DNA of 64,000 nt, taken from the NCBI GenBank assembly GCA_026119855.1, contig JAOWBW010000044.1, forward strand, positions 1,550,001 through 1,614,000. Reading direction: 5' to 3'. The DNA is from Campanula takesimana. Taxonomy: Eukaryota > Streptophyta > Magnoliopsida > Asterales > Campanulaceae. The notes beneath the pieces are model-generated. The model saw nothing but the letters and a program-made list of their open reading frames with translations, was not told the origin of the DNA and made no database searches. Shown piece after piece: positions 33,692 through 44,700 of this stretch. Made by a program: the position numbers and the translations under genes. Numbering within the stretch: the first letter of the stretch is position 1; each line of letters begins with the position of its first letter.

Positions 33692-36349
33692 TGTAATAAC
33701 CGTATATTTTATTTTTTTATTTAATTATTTAATTAGTCACATTAAATTAATTAAATAATAATTAGAGTTATAGAACAATTAAGGAGTGGGCCGAAAAAGA
33801 TTGGGTTGGCCCGAAATTTTTAATTAATAAACCCAACCCAATTAATAATCAATCCAAGGTATAAAATCATGAGTTAGTAAATTCTAGGTTTTATTCCTAA
33901 TTACCAAAGCAACAAAACCCTAAAATCCCCCTCTACCAAGAAGCAGCAGCCGAATCAAGAGGAGAGAAGAAGAAGAATTTTCGCCATTGTTTTGGAAGAA
34001 GTAATCCGATCATTCTCAAGGTAATGCTAAATCCTACTCTCCAAAATTGGTTTCATTGAATTCGGGTTAATAAATCATAAGTTATGCATGATTTAAGAAT
34101 ACAAATATTAGGGTTTTTGCATGCTAGTGATTAATGATAAAATTTTAAAAGGTTAATGGATTTGATCTAAATACTATGGAAAAATAGTGATCTTAATACT
34201 AGTTTTATTTTTAAGATTGATTTTATAATCATGATTGGAATTGATTAATATTATGCAATGCTTGGGAATTGAACAAATAAATCATTGAGGTTGAATTGGG
34301 TTTATCAAAAGAAGAAAAAAATATGGATTTTTTCCATAATCACATTCGGCCGAATGGCCTTATAATCATTGGAGATTTTTTTTTTTTGTTGATTTTGATG
34401 ATTTTTGTTATTGGGTTATGAATAAAATCGATGTTGAGAATTTAGAAAAGTTTAAAGAACTAGAAAGAATAACAAAATCAATGAATTTTTTATGATGTAT
34501 AATTCGGCATTGGCTATATAATTTGGGTGTTGATTCTTGATTGAGAATGTTAAGAATTGGGACGGAAAGTTAGTGTTTTCGTTAAGTTTATAATGAAAAG
34601 AAAACATAATCTTTAAGAGGATTGTTAGAAAGTTAGAAAACTAACTTGAAAGGATGTAATAGTTACTTGGAAAACCTTGAAAGTTAGAAAGTTAACGGAA
34701 AGGAGGAAGATTAAAAGATTTCAGTTAGTTTCCTAACGGAAAAGGATTAAACTGAAAAAGTTAAAGTTAAAAAGAATATAAAAAGGGAAACATTTGAAGT
34801 TAGAGGGGCCTAAGTGATTAAAAAAGAAACTTGGGGGACCTTTATGAACAAAGAACCAAAGTCAAAGGACTTAATTGACAATAATTAAAAGTGAAAGGAC
34901 TTAATTGAAAATAATTGAAAGTCAAAGGACCTTCCTGCAATTAATCTAAAGTTGAAGGACCAAATCGCAATTAATCCAAAGTTGAAGGACCAATTTGCAA
35001 TTGACCTAAAGTTGAAGGACTAAATTGCAATTAATCCAAAGTTGAAGGACCAATTTGCAATTAACCCAAAGTTGAGGGACCAAATTGTAATTAACCCAAA
35101 GTTAGAGGACTTAATTACAATTATATTAAAGTTAAAGGACTGACTCGCAAATCAAAATCAGAAACTTAAACGTAAGGAAGGAGTAACGAAGTAAAGAAGT
35201 TAAAACACATCTCTCAGTTAACACAGTAGAAGTAGTTAACCATGTTGAGAGTACTAAAGTAAATTACTCGGTGCCTTGTAGATTTGCACAGAGGGAAGAT
35301 TGCAAGGAAAAGCAATTCAGGTAAGGGATTACGTTCCTTACAGTATTTGAACTCCTGTTTATTGGAATTCTATATTCTTTCTATAAGTTAGCTATCAGTA
35401 TGGCATGATAGTATTTGAATAAACTCCGCGTTATTGAACGTTCTTTTGAAAGAATCCGTACTTAGTGATGTCCCCATTGATCTACTAAGTATCGAAGTTT
35501 GAAACTTGTTATCACATACTTGTACCTTGGTATGTTCTCATTTTAACTTGTAAGTTAACCACTTACTTGTTAGAGTGGCCAAAGTCCAGTTAGAAAAGAC
35601 ATTGACGGACAGTCCAGTTAGAAAATACTCGTCCTTAAACTAGGGATTTCATGAGTGATCACATGTCTTCTCTCAGGAATTGTCTGATTACAAGGATGAT
35701 TCTAGACCCCGAGCATATATGTGTGGATACCATATATGTTACGACCCACACTATTGGCTGGAAAAGCTAGGTGTACAAATTGTACCTTTGGCATTGAGGT
35801 TATAATGTACGTTACCCTGGAATTGACGGAACTTGAATGAATCCCTTTGGATTGTAGTGCCATAATCCTTTGAAAGTAAAATCTTAAAAGTAATACGACT
35901 GTATTGTTCTGCAGTCTTGAATCAAAAAGTAACTGAACCTATCTTTGTAAAGGTTATTCGTGGTATTCGTTCTGGTCGTCTCTCCTTAGTAACGGGAGAG
36001 GCCACGTATGAACTTACTGAGCATTCGTTCGCTCACCCCTTCTCTATAAATTTTGTTTCAGGATTTAAGTAGAAGGGCAGGACGAGGAAAGTAGCCGTAG
36101 GAAGAACGGCATATTGAAGATGCTTATTTAGTTGTTTTAAGAACGTTTATTTATTTTGGTGTAAGTTAAAGTACATTGATGGCTGGGGTTGTTTCCCTGC
36201 TAAGACAAGTTTTTAAGTTACGCTTCCGCATTTATTTTGAATTGATGATGTAATAAAGGGCCAGTTGTGAACTCTAATTGAGGTATTAATTATTGTTATT
36301 TAATGCCATTAAATGCTCAAGATACAGTAAGAAAATTCGGGGTGTTACA
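33692..36349 (+). repeat. 3' LTR of element 1
   Basis: 2658 bp, TGTAATAACC...GGGTGTTACA. The first ~1.5 kb has no partner in the window because the 5' LTR is cut. It contains a ten-unit 30-bp minisatellite (34858-35155). Confidence 0.94.
34858..35155 (+). repeat. 30-bp tandem minisatellite in the element 1 LTR
   Basis: About ten head-to-tail units of exactly 30 bp. The start of the unit, GTTGAAGGACCAATTTGCAA in the best copies, recurs at 34861, 34891, 34921 and so on to 35131. Copies diverge by several bases, more at the ends. Core form: AAAGTTGAAGGACCAATTTG. Confidence 0.9.
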
Positions 36350-36656
36350 ATTGTATTATTGCAAAACAGTGGTGTTACCACTGGTGTCGCCCTTAGTGTT
36401 ATTCAGACGAAATTTGTAATAGTTTCATCATTTATTTACAAAATTATTGGATATTAATGTTTAATATTTTTTGAAAGATTATTGGCTTTGTAGGTCCAAA
36501 GTCTAAGTCAAGGTTGATTAAACTGATGGAGCTACAAACAAGAAACTGGTTGAAGGAAGAATTACACATAAATGAAGAGTTATGCGTAAAACTTGAAGAG
36601 AGAAAACGTGGTTGAAGACTTGTTCCATCATTGCTTGCTGAGAATGTGGGTATAAG
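36350..36656. other. Flank of element 1, possible old LTR remnant (left part)
   Basis: Non-coding. Together with 37348-37962 (the hAT MITE lies between) it could be an old Copia-type LTR. A TATA box CTATAAATAG occurs at 37512-37521, followed by leader-like sequence. Clear LTR ends were not found. Confidence 0.3.
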
Positions 36657-37339
36657 TAGGGGTGTTCACGGTCCGGTCCGATCCGATTTTTGCCAAAATT
36701 TCATAGAACCATGACCTGACCAATTATGCAGTTCTATAAATTTTTAAAACCGAAACCAGACCAATACATTACAGGACCGGTTTTATTGGTTAGGTTCTAA
36801 TGGTCCGATTCTACGGTCCTACATATACTTCAACATTTTTTTGGTTAACTAATTATACACTAATTTAACACAGACATAAGCACTTGCTTTAACATTTTTT
36901 TTGGTTAATTAATTATACACTAATTTAACATAGACACAAGCACTTGCGTTTTTTTCATATGAGTAGCTTCTATGAGCAACAATACAGCTGGAATACATAC
37001 TGTACACTCAACTATTTTAAAAATAGAGACGTAAATGAAAAAAAAAATTAAGACTACATCGTGTAACAACTCTTAGAATACTATGAGCTTAAATAAATAC
37101 CTAAGTCAAATTCAAGATGATGAGTAAATGAATTAATGATGAGCATATAATTATATTGTATAACTAATAATATATGATTAGTCCAGTCCAGTCAAAAACC
37201 GTGTTTATAGTTTTTAGAACCAGGACCGGAATAATTTACCGGTTCTATAAGATTTTGTAACCAAGACTAAACCAATACCATTGATCTGGTCTGGTTTTGT
37301 TGGTCCGGTCCAGTTCTAGATTTTTTTTTGTCAGCCCTA
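36657..37339. mobile_element. hAT-type MITE rich in GGTCCGG motifs
   Basis: 683 bp. Perfect 8-bp TSD GGTATAAG (36649-36656 and 37340-37347). Imperfect terminal inverted repeats TAGGGGTG...CAGCCCTA. Subterminal GGTCCGGTCC and its complement recur at both ends. The 8-bp TSD and TAGGG ends fit the hAT superfamily; no transposase frame is present. Confidence 0.85.
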
Positions 37340-37347
37340 GGTATAAG

Positions 37348-37962
37348 GCAGGAGAGCATGGAGAGTACAAGAAGGATGTGCACAAAAAATGAGTGGTTGC
37401 TACAAAGTAAGAACCATAATCGAATTGAAGATAAAGGATAGAGATTTAAGTCTCTTCCAACTACCAAGAGGATTTCATTCATTCTGAGTAGCCAGCACGT
37501 TTTGGAAGGCTATAAATAGTGCAAGGCTAGTTTGAAATCATTACGATACACAACAATACTCGAAGATAACTTTTGAGTACAACAAATCCTTGCACAAGAA
37601 AATATCATACACTCCTTGGTTCGGATAGACCCCGTCTTCTCATACTCGTTTCTACTCTTGTAATCTCTGATTAAAAGAGTTTCTTGCTAGGATAGGAGTT
37701 CGTGTATTGATCTTATTCATTCCTCAGAGCAATTTTTGTAAAAGCGATAGAGAACTTCGCGTTGTACGAATTATTCATAATAATAGTAAAGGTCTTGCCG
37801 TTTAAGGCTCACTCAATATATATATTTATGTATCTTGATAAAAATAATTTTTTGTGTTTTAATTTAGCTTCAAATTCTGTTTGAAAACAATTTTTAACTC
37901 AGGTGTATGTGTGTTGTCTGACGTGTTATCGTTGGCACTGCCAACACTTTTGATAACACTTA
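37348..37962. other. Possible old LTR remnant (right part)
   Basis: TATA box CTATAAATAG at 37512-37521 with a downstream AT-rich leader-like stretch. No coding frame. Superfamily not established. Confidence 0.3.
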
Positions 37963-37970
37963 CTGAAAAA

Positions 37971-39958
37971 TAGGGTTATAAATGAGCCGAGACGAGCTTT
38001 AGAGTTTTGAGCTCGAGCTCGTTTACAAATTATCAAGCTCGAGCTCGAGTCCAGTTTGATAATTCGAGCTCGACTCAAATCGAGTTTCGGGCTGTTCGCG
38101 GGCCACTCGAACTCGAGTTTTAACGAGCCGAGCTCGAGCTTGAACCTTTTTCTCGAAATATTTGAAGTCAGCCGAGCTCGAGTTCGAGCTTATCGAGCTC
38201 GAGTGTGTGTATTATTATGCACATAAATATATTATACATGTATTATATGTGTATTTATTAAAAAACTAATAATAATTCGAGCTTAACGAGCCAAATACGA
38301 GCCGATCGCGAAAAAAACTTTACATGTCAACGAGCTTATCAAGTCGAGCTCAAGTTCGAGCTCAAATGAGCCGAGCTCGAACAAAGCTCGTCGAACAAAC
38401 GAGCCGACTCGATAACAAATCGAGCTTAAGAATTTGGTTCGAGCTCGAAAAGTGTTGGTCCCAGAAGGGCAACAAGGGTATGAAAAATGCTAGAGGGGGG
38501 GGGGGTGAATAGCGTTTTAAAATTATTTTCAAACCCTTTTGCAAAACAATGGCAAATGCGCATGACTCTTAATTTGGCTAAGTATAGCGCGCAGCAAGAG
38601 TGTGAGATGCACAACGGAAGTTTAAAGTAATCACTTATGCGCAGGGAGTAAGCGCAGAAGTGTAAATACGCACGCACTAAGATTTAGGCTAAAGAGTGGC
38701 GCAAAATGAGACTAAGGCAAAACGCACACAAACACAATTCTATCAAAGCAATACAATCTATAAAGATCAAACAAAGAAATATATTAGTAAAGCTCAAATG
38801 TAGAATGCAAAGCAGAATATATAAAGACAAGCTATTTGGAGAGGTTCGATCGGGAAAAGATCTACGTCCTCTACCAAGATGGTTAGTCTTGGATTTCTAA
38901 AGGAGGTCTTATTATGAGAGAGTTACAAGTTACAACGATTTAGAACAAACTAACTCAAAGATCTATAATCTATGAAAGAACAAATCCTAGACAATAACCG
39001 GTGTATCTCTAGAAGTAAGATCGATGAGATCGAAACTTCAAGAGGTGTGTGTGTGTGTATCAGAAATCTGGGCTCTTTGAATCTATGAGATGGAGAGCAC
39101 AAGATTCTGGTGTTACAAAGGCTTATAGGATATGTGCTTGGATTGAGTATGAAGGTATGAAGGTTGTTCTTGGGAATTCTGGAAATGAGCAAGCAATCTT
39201 CAAATCTTCAAACTTTCTCTTTGGAAGCAAAAACTCAAGCGGTTCACAAGCAACTTGGAAAATGAGGAAAGCATGCTATTTATAGCTGAGCTCTAAAAAC
39301 TAGCCGTTGGGGAGCAGGGCAAGGATAATGCGCTGTCACAATGTGATTGGCGCGCAGTTGTCCTTTATAGCCGTTGGAGGCAGCAAGTTGACAGCTTTCA
39401 GATATCTTCTAGAAGGGTGACAGCTGTCTTCAATTTGAATTTTCAAACTGAGGCGCGTCTCTCCATCCACGTGTATGCTGAGTGAGCACGTTGTCGATTG
39501 TCCACATCAGCACTTTGGCTCCTTCAAAAGCGTAGCTTGTCATGACGCTTTCCAAGCTTCAAAAGAAGGTGGGTCAAGAATTGAAAGAATAAACTAAGTC
39601 TGCGTGCGCATGAGACTCATGCGCATGGAGTGCGCAGTTGATGCGCTGCGCATGGGAGTCATGCGCATCAAACTTGATCTTTTGCACTTTTGACCTTGAA
39701 TCCAAAGTTTCAGCCCTAAACACTAAGCCTAGTCTATAAAGAGGACTTAGCTAAAAACTGAAGTTATGAAACTTCTTACATAGGGTCCTAAAGTCCTTAA
39801 AATTATCTTAGGTGATGGTATCAATCAGTTCTAACATAAGTAGGAGGGTTAAATAATAAGCATACCCAACAAAAAGCACTTCGAGCTCATTCGAATCGAG
39901 CTTTGACGAGCCGAGCCCGAGTAGAGCTCTAATAGGCTCGGTTCGTTTAACAGCCGTA
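37971..39958. mobile_element. hAT-type MITE rich in GAGCTCGAGC, split by a solo LTR
   Basis: The outer element is about 564 bp without its insertion. Terminal inverted repeats are TAGGGTTATAAATGAGCC and, reversed, TACGGCTGTTAAACGAACC. The 8-bp TSD is CTGAAAAA/CCGAAAAA (37963-37970, 39959-39966; one mismatch). The body is packed with CGAGCTCGAGCTCG-type palindromes that can fold extensively. No transposase frame. Confidence 0.8.
38453..39871. repeat. Solo LTR, probably Ty1/Copia type
   Basis: 1419 bp, TGTTGG...CCAACA, with perfect TSD AAAAG (38448-38452 and 39872-39876). No interior, so it formed by LTR-LTR recombination. A poly-G run lies near 38495 and a TATA-like TATTTATAG near 39278. Many TGCGCA-containing motifs occur, concentrated at about 39598-39668. 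Orientation probably + from the TATA position. Confidence 0.88.
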
Positions 39959-39966
39959 CCGAAAAA

Positions 39967-40654
39967 CATGCCATTGACATTTTTAGACTGTATGACAAAC
40001 ATGACTCTGACCCATCATTTGCTTCTCATTTTCGAATATTAGGGATGACAACGGGGTGGGTTCGGGATGAGTTTGGCATTTCCCAAACCCGCCCCTCTAA
40101 AAGTTCCAAATTCCGAACCTGCCCCGCCTAGAACAAAACCTGAACCCAACCCGACCCAACCCGTTTACTATATAAAATTTATAAAAAATATTATTTCATG
40201 ATGCAATGCTAATTTTTCTTTAATTTTTTTCCCTTGATACATAAAGAAATGTAGAATATTGTATATAAATAGAGAAAATACATTGAATCATTATATATAA
40301 AAAGCTTAAATAGAATTTTAAAACTTACAATTAATATAATTTTAAAATGTTTAAAAATTCAAACGGAACTATCATTTTAAAAGGAATGAGTAGAATTTCA
40401 AAGATTGACACGACAAAATTTCAAAGAAACCCATCAGTTTCAGTTGTCCTTGTCCATCCAGTTCCATCCATTTTGTTAATCCCATGCAAAGAAAATGTAA
40501 CGTTGGCTACTGGATAGCCAAGTTTGAAATGTGGAGGGTGAATCGCGAACAAGGAGAAAGTTTTAGGGGCTAAATAATAACTTTCCGAAAAGGGTCAAGA
40601 GATGAGATGTCCAAAGTTGCAAGTGAAAAAGAAAAAGAAGGTGGGGGCAAATTG
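39967..40654. other. Intergenic region upstream of the GHR gene
   Basis: Contains one end of another hAT-like repeat at about 40042-40175 (TAGGGATGACAACGGGG with CCCGACCCAACCC repeats) whose other end is not recognisable. About 180 bp before the first ATG are unique-looking. No clear TATA box seen. Confidence 0.4.
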
Positions 40655-41716
40655 ATGATCTCTTCCATCTCCAAAACCCACCTAAAATTCCCAGGATTCA
40701 CCTCAACTTTCAATCGGCAATTCTCTTTCAAGGTAAACCCTTTTCCCTTTCTCAAAACCTTAATTTCTGCTGCTGCTTCAAATTTGAGTTTCGACTTGTT
40801 TTGCTTCTGATGAAAGGCTTTATTTTTGTTTCATCTGTGTCTTTAATTTGTGAATCATCAAGTTTTAGAGCTTGATCTTGTTTTGTTTTCTGAGAATTTA
40901 ATTGTTTCTTCAGGATTATATAATTATTAACAACTACTTACACAAGATTTAACCTTAAAGATGCAATCAATGTCCCTCTGTACTATGGAAATTCATTTTT
41001 AGCTTCTTGAATAATCATGGAAGTTGACTTTTTTGCATTTCTAGTACAAGATACTCCCTCCGTCCCGAAAGTTAGTCCCTATTTTTTCATTGTTAGTTTG
41101 AATGAACTTTGAGCTATAATTTAGGTTACTTTTAATTATCGTAATGAAAATTTGATAATATTTGTGATTGTGTATAAATAACAAGTTTTAGATTCTCATT
41201 AGATAACTAAAGTAACCAAAATTATTGCTCGAGTTTCATTCTAACTAACAACGAAAAAAGTGGTACTAACTTTGGGTCCTGGAATGGGGAGCTTAGAAAT
41301 ACCCGGTGTGCAGTTTCAATACTGTATGCCACTCACGGTGTCTGGGATCAAAGCTCTCAACTATTGACTTGCTGGTACTTGGCTGAAATTCTATGGGTAC
41401 TTGTTAACCATAATATAACTTCTTCATCCCTTTTGATTTTCTTCCAATTTGAATCTCCTTTTCCTTTTAGTGTTCAGCTCCTAATTGATTTCTAAATCAG
41501 CAAGAATCTTACATGTCTAAGGAAATGACTAAACTGGAAAAAATATTATGCGTTACTATCAGCAGGATCATACCAACGCTATTCTTTTTCTCAGAAATGG
41601 CCAAAGTGTTTTAAGATAGAAAATAACGAAGATAGAAATGGTTAGTATGCTTTATACCCTTTTTGGAAACATGATCCAGAATTTGAAATTTCGAAATTGG
41701 AAATGGGGTTAGACTT

Positions 41717-41749
<33 letters not shown>

Positions 41750-44700
41750 ATCATTTCGGCTCAGTTATAAATATATCTACCTACAGAGCGGAGACCTTCA
41801 AATAACAATTTCCAAAACCAAGAGTCTCATTGGCTAGGCCATTCTTCATTTGTGTACTAAAACTCTGAGATTTACATCAGTTCCACCCTTCCCCTCCTCT
41901 CAAGAATAAAATAGAGCTCAATTTTTCAAAATCAGCTAGGACCAGTCTCTAATTGTCAAGAGTGGTGTATCTTTAGGCCCTCACGTCTCATGCTTGCAAT
42001 TCTGCATAAAGTTAGGCTCCGTTTGTTTCGCCGTAAAATGTTTTACGGAAAATGTTTTACATGTTTTCTGGTGTTTGGTAACCAAAAGGGAAAAAAAGTC
42101 AATGAAAATAAGCTAGGTTTTCCGTAAAACAACTTACGGATTTCTCCTCTGTAAGTCATTTTACGGAAGATGTTAACTCCCTCACTCACAGACCCAACTC
42201 CCCCATACAACCCCATGCTACCCACGCCATCCCCACCCTCCAACCTTACCTTCCCTCCGCCAACCACCCCCACCCCGCCCCCACCCCAACCACCCACCCA
42301 CCCCAAGAAAAAAAAAATCTTTTTTTTCACTCAGATCAAAATTATCTTTCAATTCCCCTTGCCCCCGCCCCTACCCACCCACCCACCCACCAACCCCCCA
42401 CCCATTTTTTTACTCTTATTAAAATTATGTTTTAACAACCCCCCCCCACCCACCCACCCCCGAAAAATCGATAAATGAAGAAATTTTCTATTTAGCTTTG
42501 TATAACCAAGAAAGTGAACAGTGTTCACCTGGAAAATTTCTTTCCATCACCGCTAAGGTTGTGTCCCTTGTGTGTATGTCATAATGTCATATGTGACCTT
42601 AAAGGGAATTGAGCTCTTTCCTGCTGGTGTCCATTATCTTGTCTGCAGCATAATGTTCTTATAATTAATATTTTTATGTTTAAATTACATATCCTTTGAA
42701 TTTTATTTCATTAAATGTGTGCTTGGTAACCTTTTTTCAGCGCACGTTTCAAATGGCTCATTCTGCACTAGATGAAGTTTCCGAATCTGGTGCTTTCATA
42801 AGAAGTCCTTCTACATTCCGTAATTTAATTTCACGGGATCCAAAATCTACTTTCTCTGCAGAATCTGGAAGATATCACCTTTATGTATCCTATGCTTGTC
42901 CTTGGGCATCACGGTGCCTTGCTTACTTACAGATCAAAGGTCTTGATAAGGCCATAAGTTTCACGGTATGGTATTATATCCTTAATTAATTTATATACTA
43001 CTCCCTCCGTTCTAAAAAGATAGTCTCATTTTTTACTTTTTATGGTAAATACAAGTGAACTTTGACCTAACATTATTGTCAATCTAATCATCCCAATAAA
43101 ATACTAAACATTGATATAAATCATTAAGTGATCATCAATAACAATTTTATACTCCCTCCGGCCCAAAATGATCTTCCTAATTTTTTTTTTGTTATTATTA
43201 CGAATGTATTTTGAGCAATAATTTTAGGTTAAATTAATTATCTTAATGAAAATCTAAAAATTGATATTGATAGTATTTATAATGGTGATCAATAACAAGT
43301 TTGAATTTTTCATTAGGATAAATAATTGAGCTTAAAATTATTGCTCAAACTACCTTTGTATTAACAACAACAAAAGTAGGAAGATCTTTCAGGACGGAGG
43401 GAGTATAAATTTACTGGGATGATTAGACTGACATTACCATTTGGTCAAAGTTCTCAAGTATTATATTATAAGTGATAACCTTGTATAATCTTTTGCATGT
43501 TAGTCAGTCAAGCCCATATGGGAGAGGACTAGTGATAAAGATGATCACATGGGATGGGTCTTCTCCAGATCAGATACAGAGGAAGCAGGCGCTCTTCCTG
43601 ACCCTTTCCATGGAGCAAAAAGCATAAGAGCATTATATGACCTTGCAAGTGAAAATTACTCCGGAAAGTACACAGTTCCTGTATGTACTATCCACCCTTC
43701 AATAGTTATTATCGATGTTCTAGATCGACGGCTGATATATGATGATTACTTGCTTGTTGATAGGTTCTCTGGGATAAGAAGCTCGACACAATTGTAAACA
43801 ATGAGAGTGAGGAGATCATTCGCATGTTAAATACCGAGTTCAATGATATAGCAGAGAATCCAACGATCGACCTTTATCCCTCTCACTTACAATTCCAGAT
43901 TAATGAACTGAACGGCTGGATTTACAGTGGGATAAATAATGGTGTTTACAAATGTGGATTTGCTAAGAAGCAAGGGCCGTATGATGAGGTACAACGTTTT
44001 ATGCTTTATCTCTTTATTTTGGATCATGCAGTTAATTTTAGAAATAAATAATGGACTTTGGGTTGGAGTTGTTTTATGATGTTGTTGGTCTCTATCCATA
44101 TCTAGTTGTCATTTACGGATTTTTTATTAATATTTTTGGGTATGTAGGCTGTAAAAGTACTTTATGAAGCTTTGGACAAATGTGAGGAAATACTTGACAA
44201 GCAGCGATATTTATGTGGGAACGCTTTAACTGAAGCAGATGTTCGCTTGTTTGTAACCCTTATAAGGTTTGATGAGGTATGAAGTTTCCTCTTAAAAAAA
44301 TGTTACAAGTTGGAACATCCCACTTTTCTACTTTCTTGTTGGAGGTCAAAGGTTGATATTATCTTTTTTTTTTTTTTCCACTTAAAAAATAAAGGATTAA
44401 TGACCAACAAAAAGAACAAGAAAGAACGAAAAAAAGAACAATTGGATGGTTTTGTTATTGCAAGTAAATGGTTGGATCTTTTCACAAGGCTTGGTTGCAT
44501 TCACACTAATGTAATTTTCTCAGACTCTTGATAACCAATAGAACTTATTCTCCACCATTCAACTTCACTTCTTTTTCACTTTAATCTTAATCCACGGACA
44601 TAAAACATTGGTGAGGTGCTTTCAACAAATTTAAGTAATAATACGTGTAAGTCATGAACATTAGCATAAGATAATATAGAAAATACATCTCTTCCATGAA

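Larger units (their letters stand above)
1..36349 (+). mobile_element. Element 1: outer Ty3/Gypsy chromovirus-like retrotransposon, nested and 5'-truncated by the window
   Basis: The stretch 1-1350 matches 35231-36349 almost base for base and both end in GGGGTGTTACA, so they are the two LTRs of one element. A primer-binding site follows the first copy. Gag, protease and reverse transcriptase lie at 2684-5074; RNase H, integrase and chromodomain resume at 31535-33646. The 26.5 kb between is element 2 with its own insertions. A purine tract precedes the 3' LTR. The left LTR start is outside the window, so the element's own TSD cannot be checked (the right flank begins ATTGT). Domain order and the C-terminal chromodomain fit the plant chromovirus lineage, probably Tekay-like; the clade is inferred from motif memory only. 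Confidence 0.92.

Noticed and set aside
36350..37962. Full solo LTR around the GGTCCGG MITE
   Set aside because: A TATA box and leader-like sequence exist, but I could not find matching TG...CA ends or a TSD, so it is only listed as a possible remnant.
41719..41747. Poly-A run as the tail of a retroposed gene or SINE
   Set aside because: No target-site duplication or upstream element could be delimited.
42043..42478. Gly-rich and Pro-rich frames on opposite strands in GHR intron 1
   Set aside because: Produced by a CCCACCC low-complexity tract, not by selection for protein.
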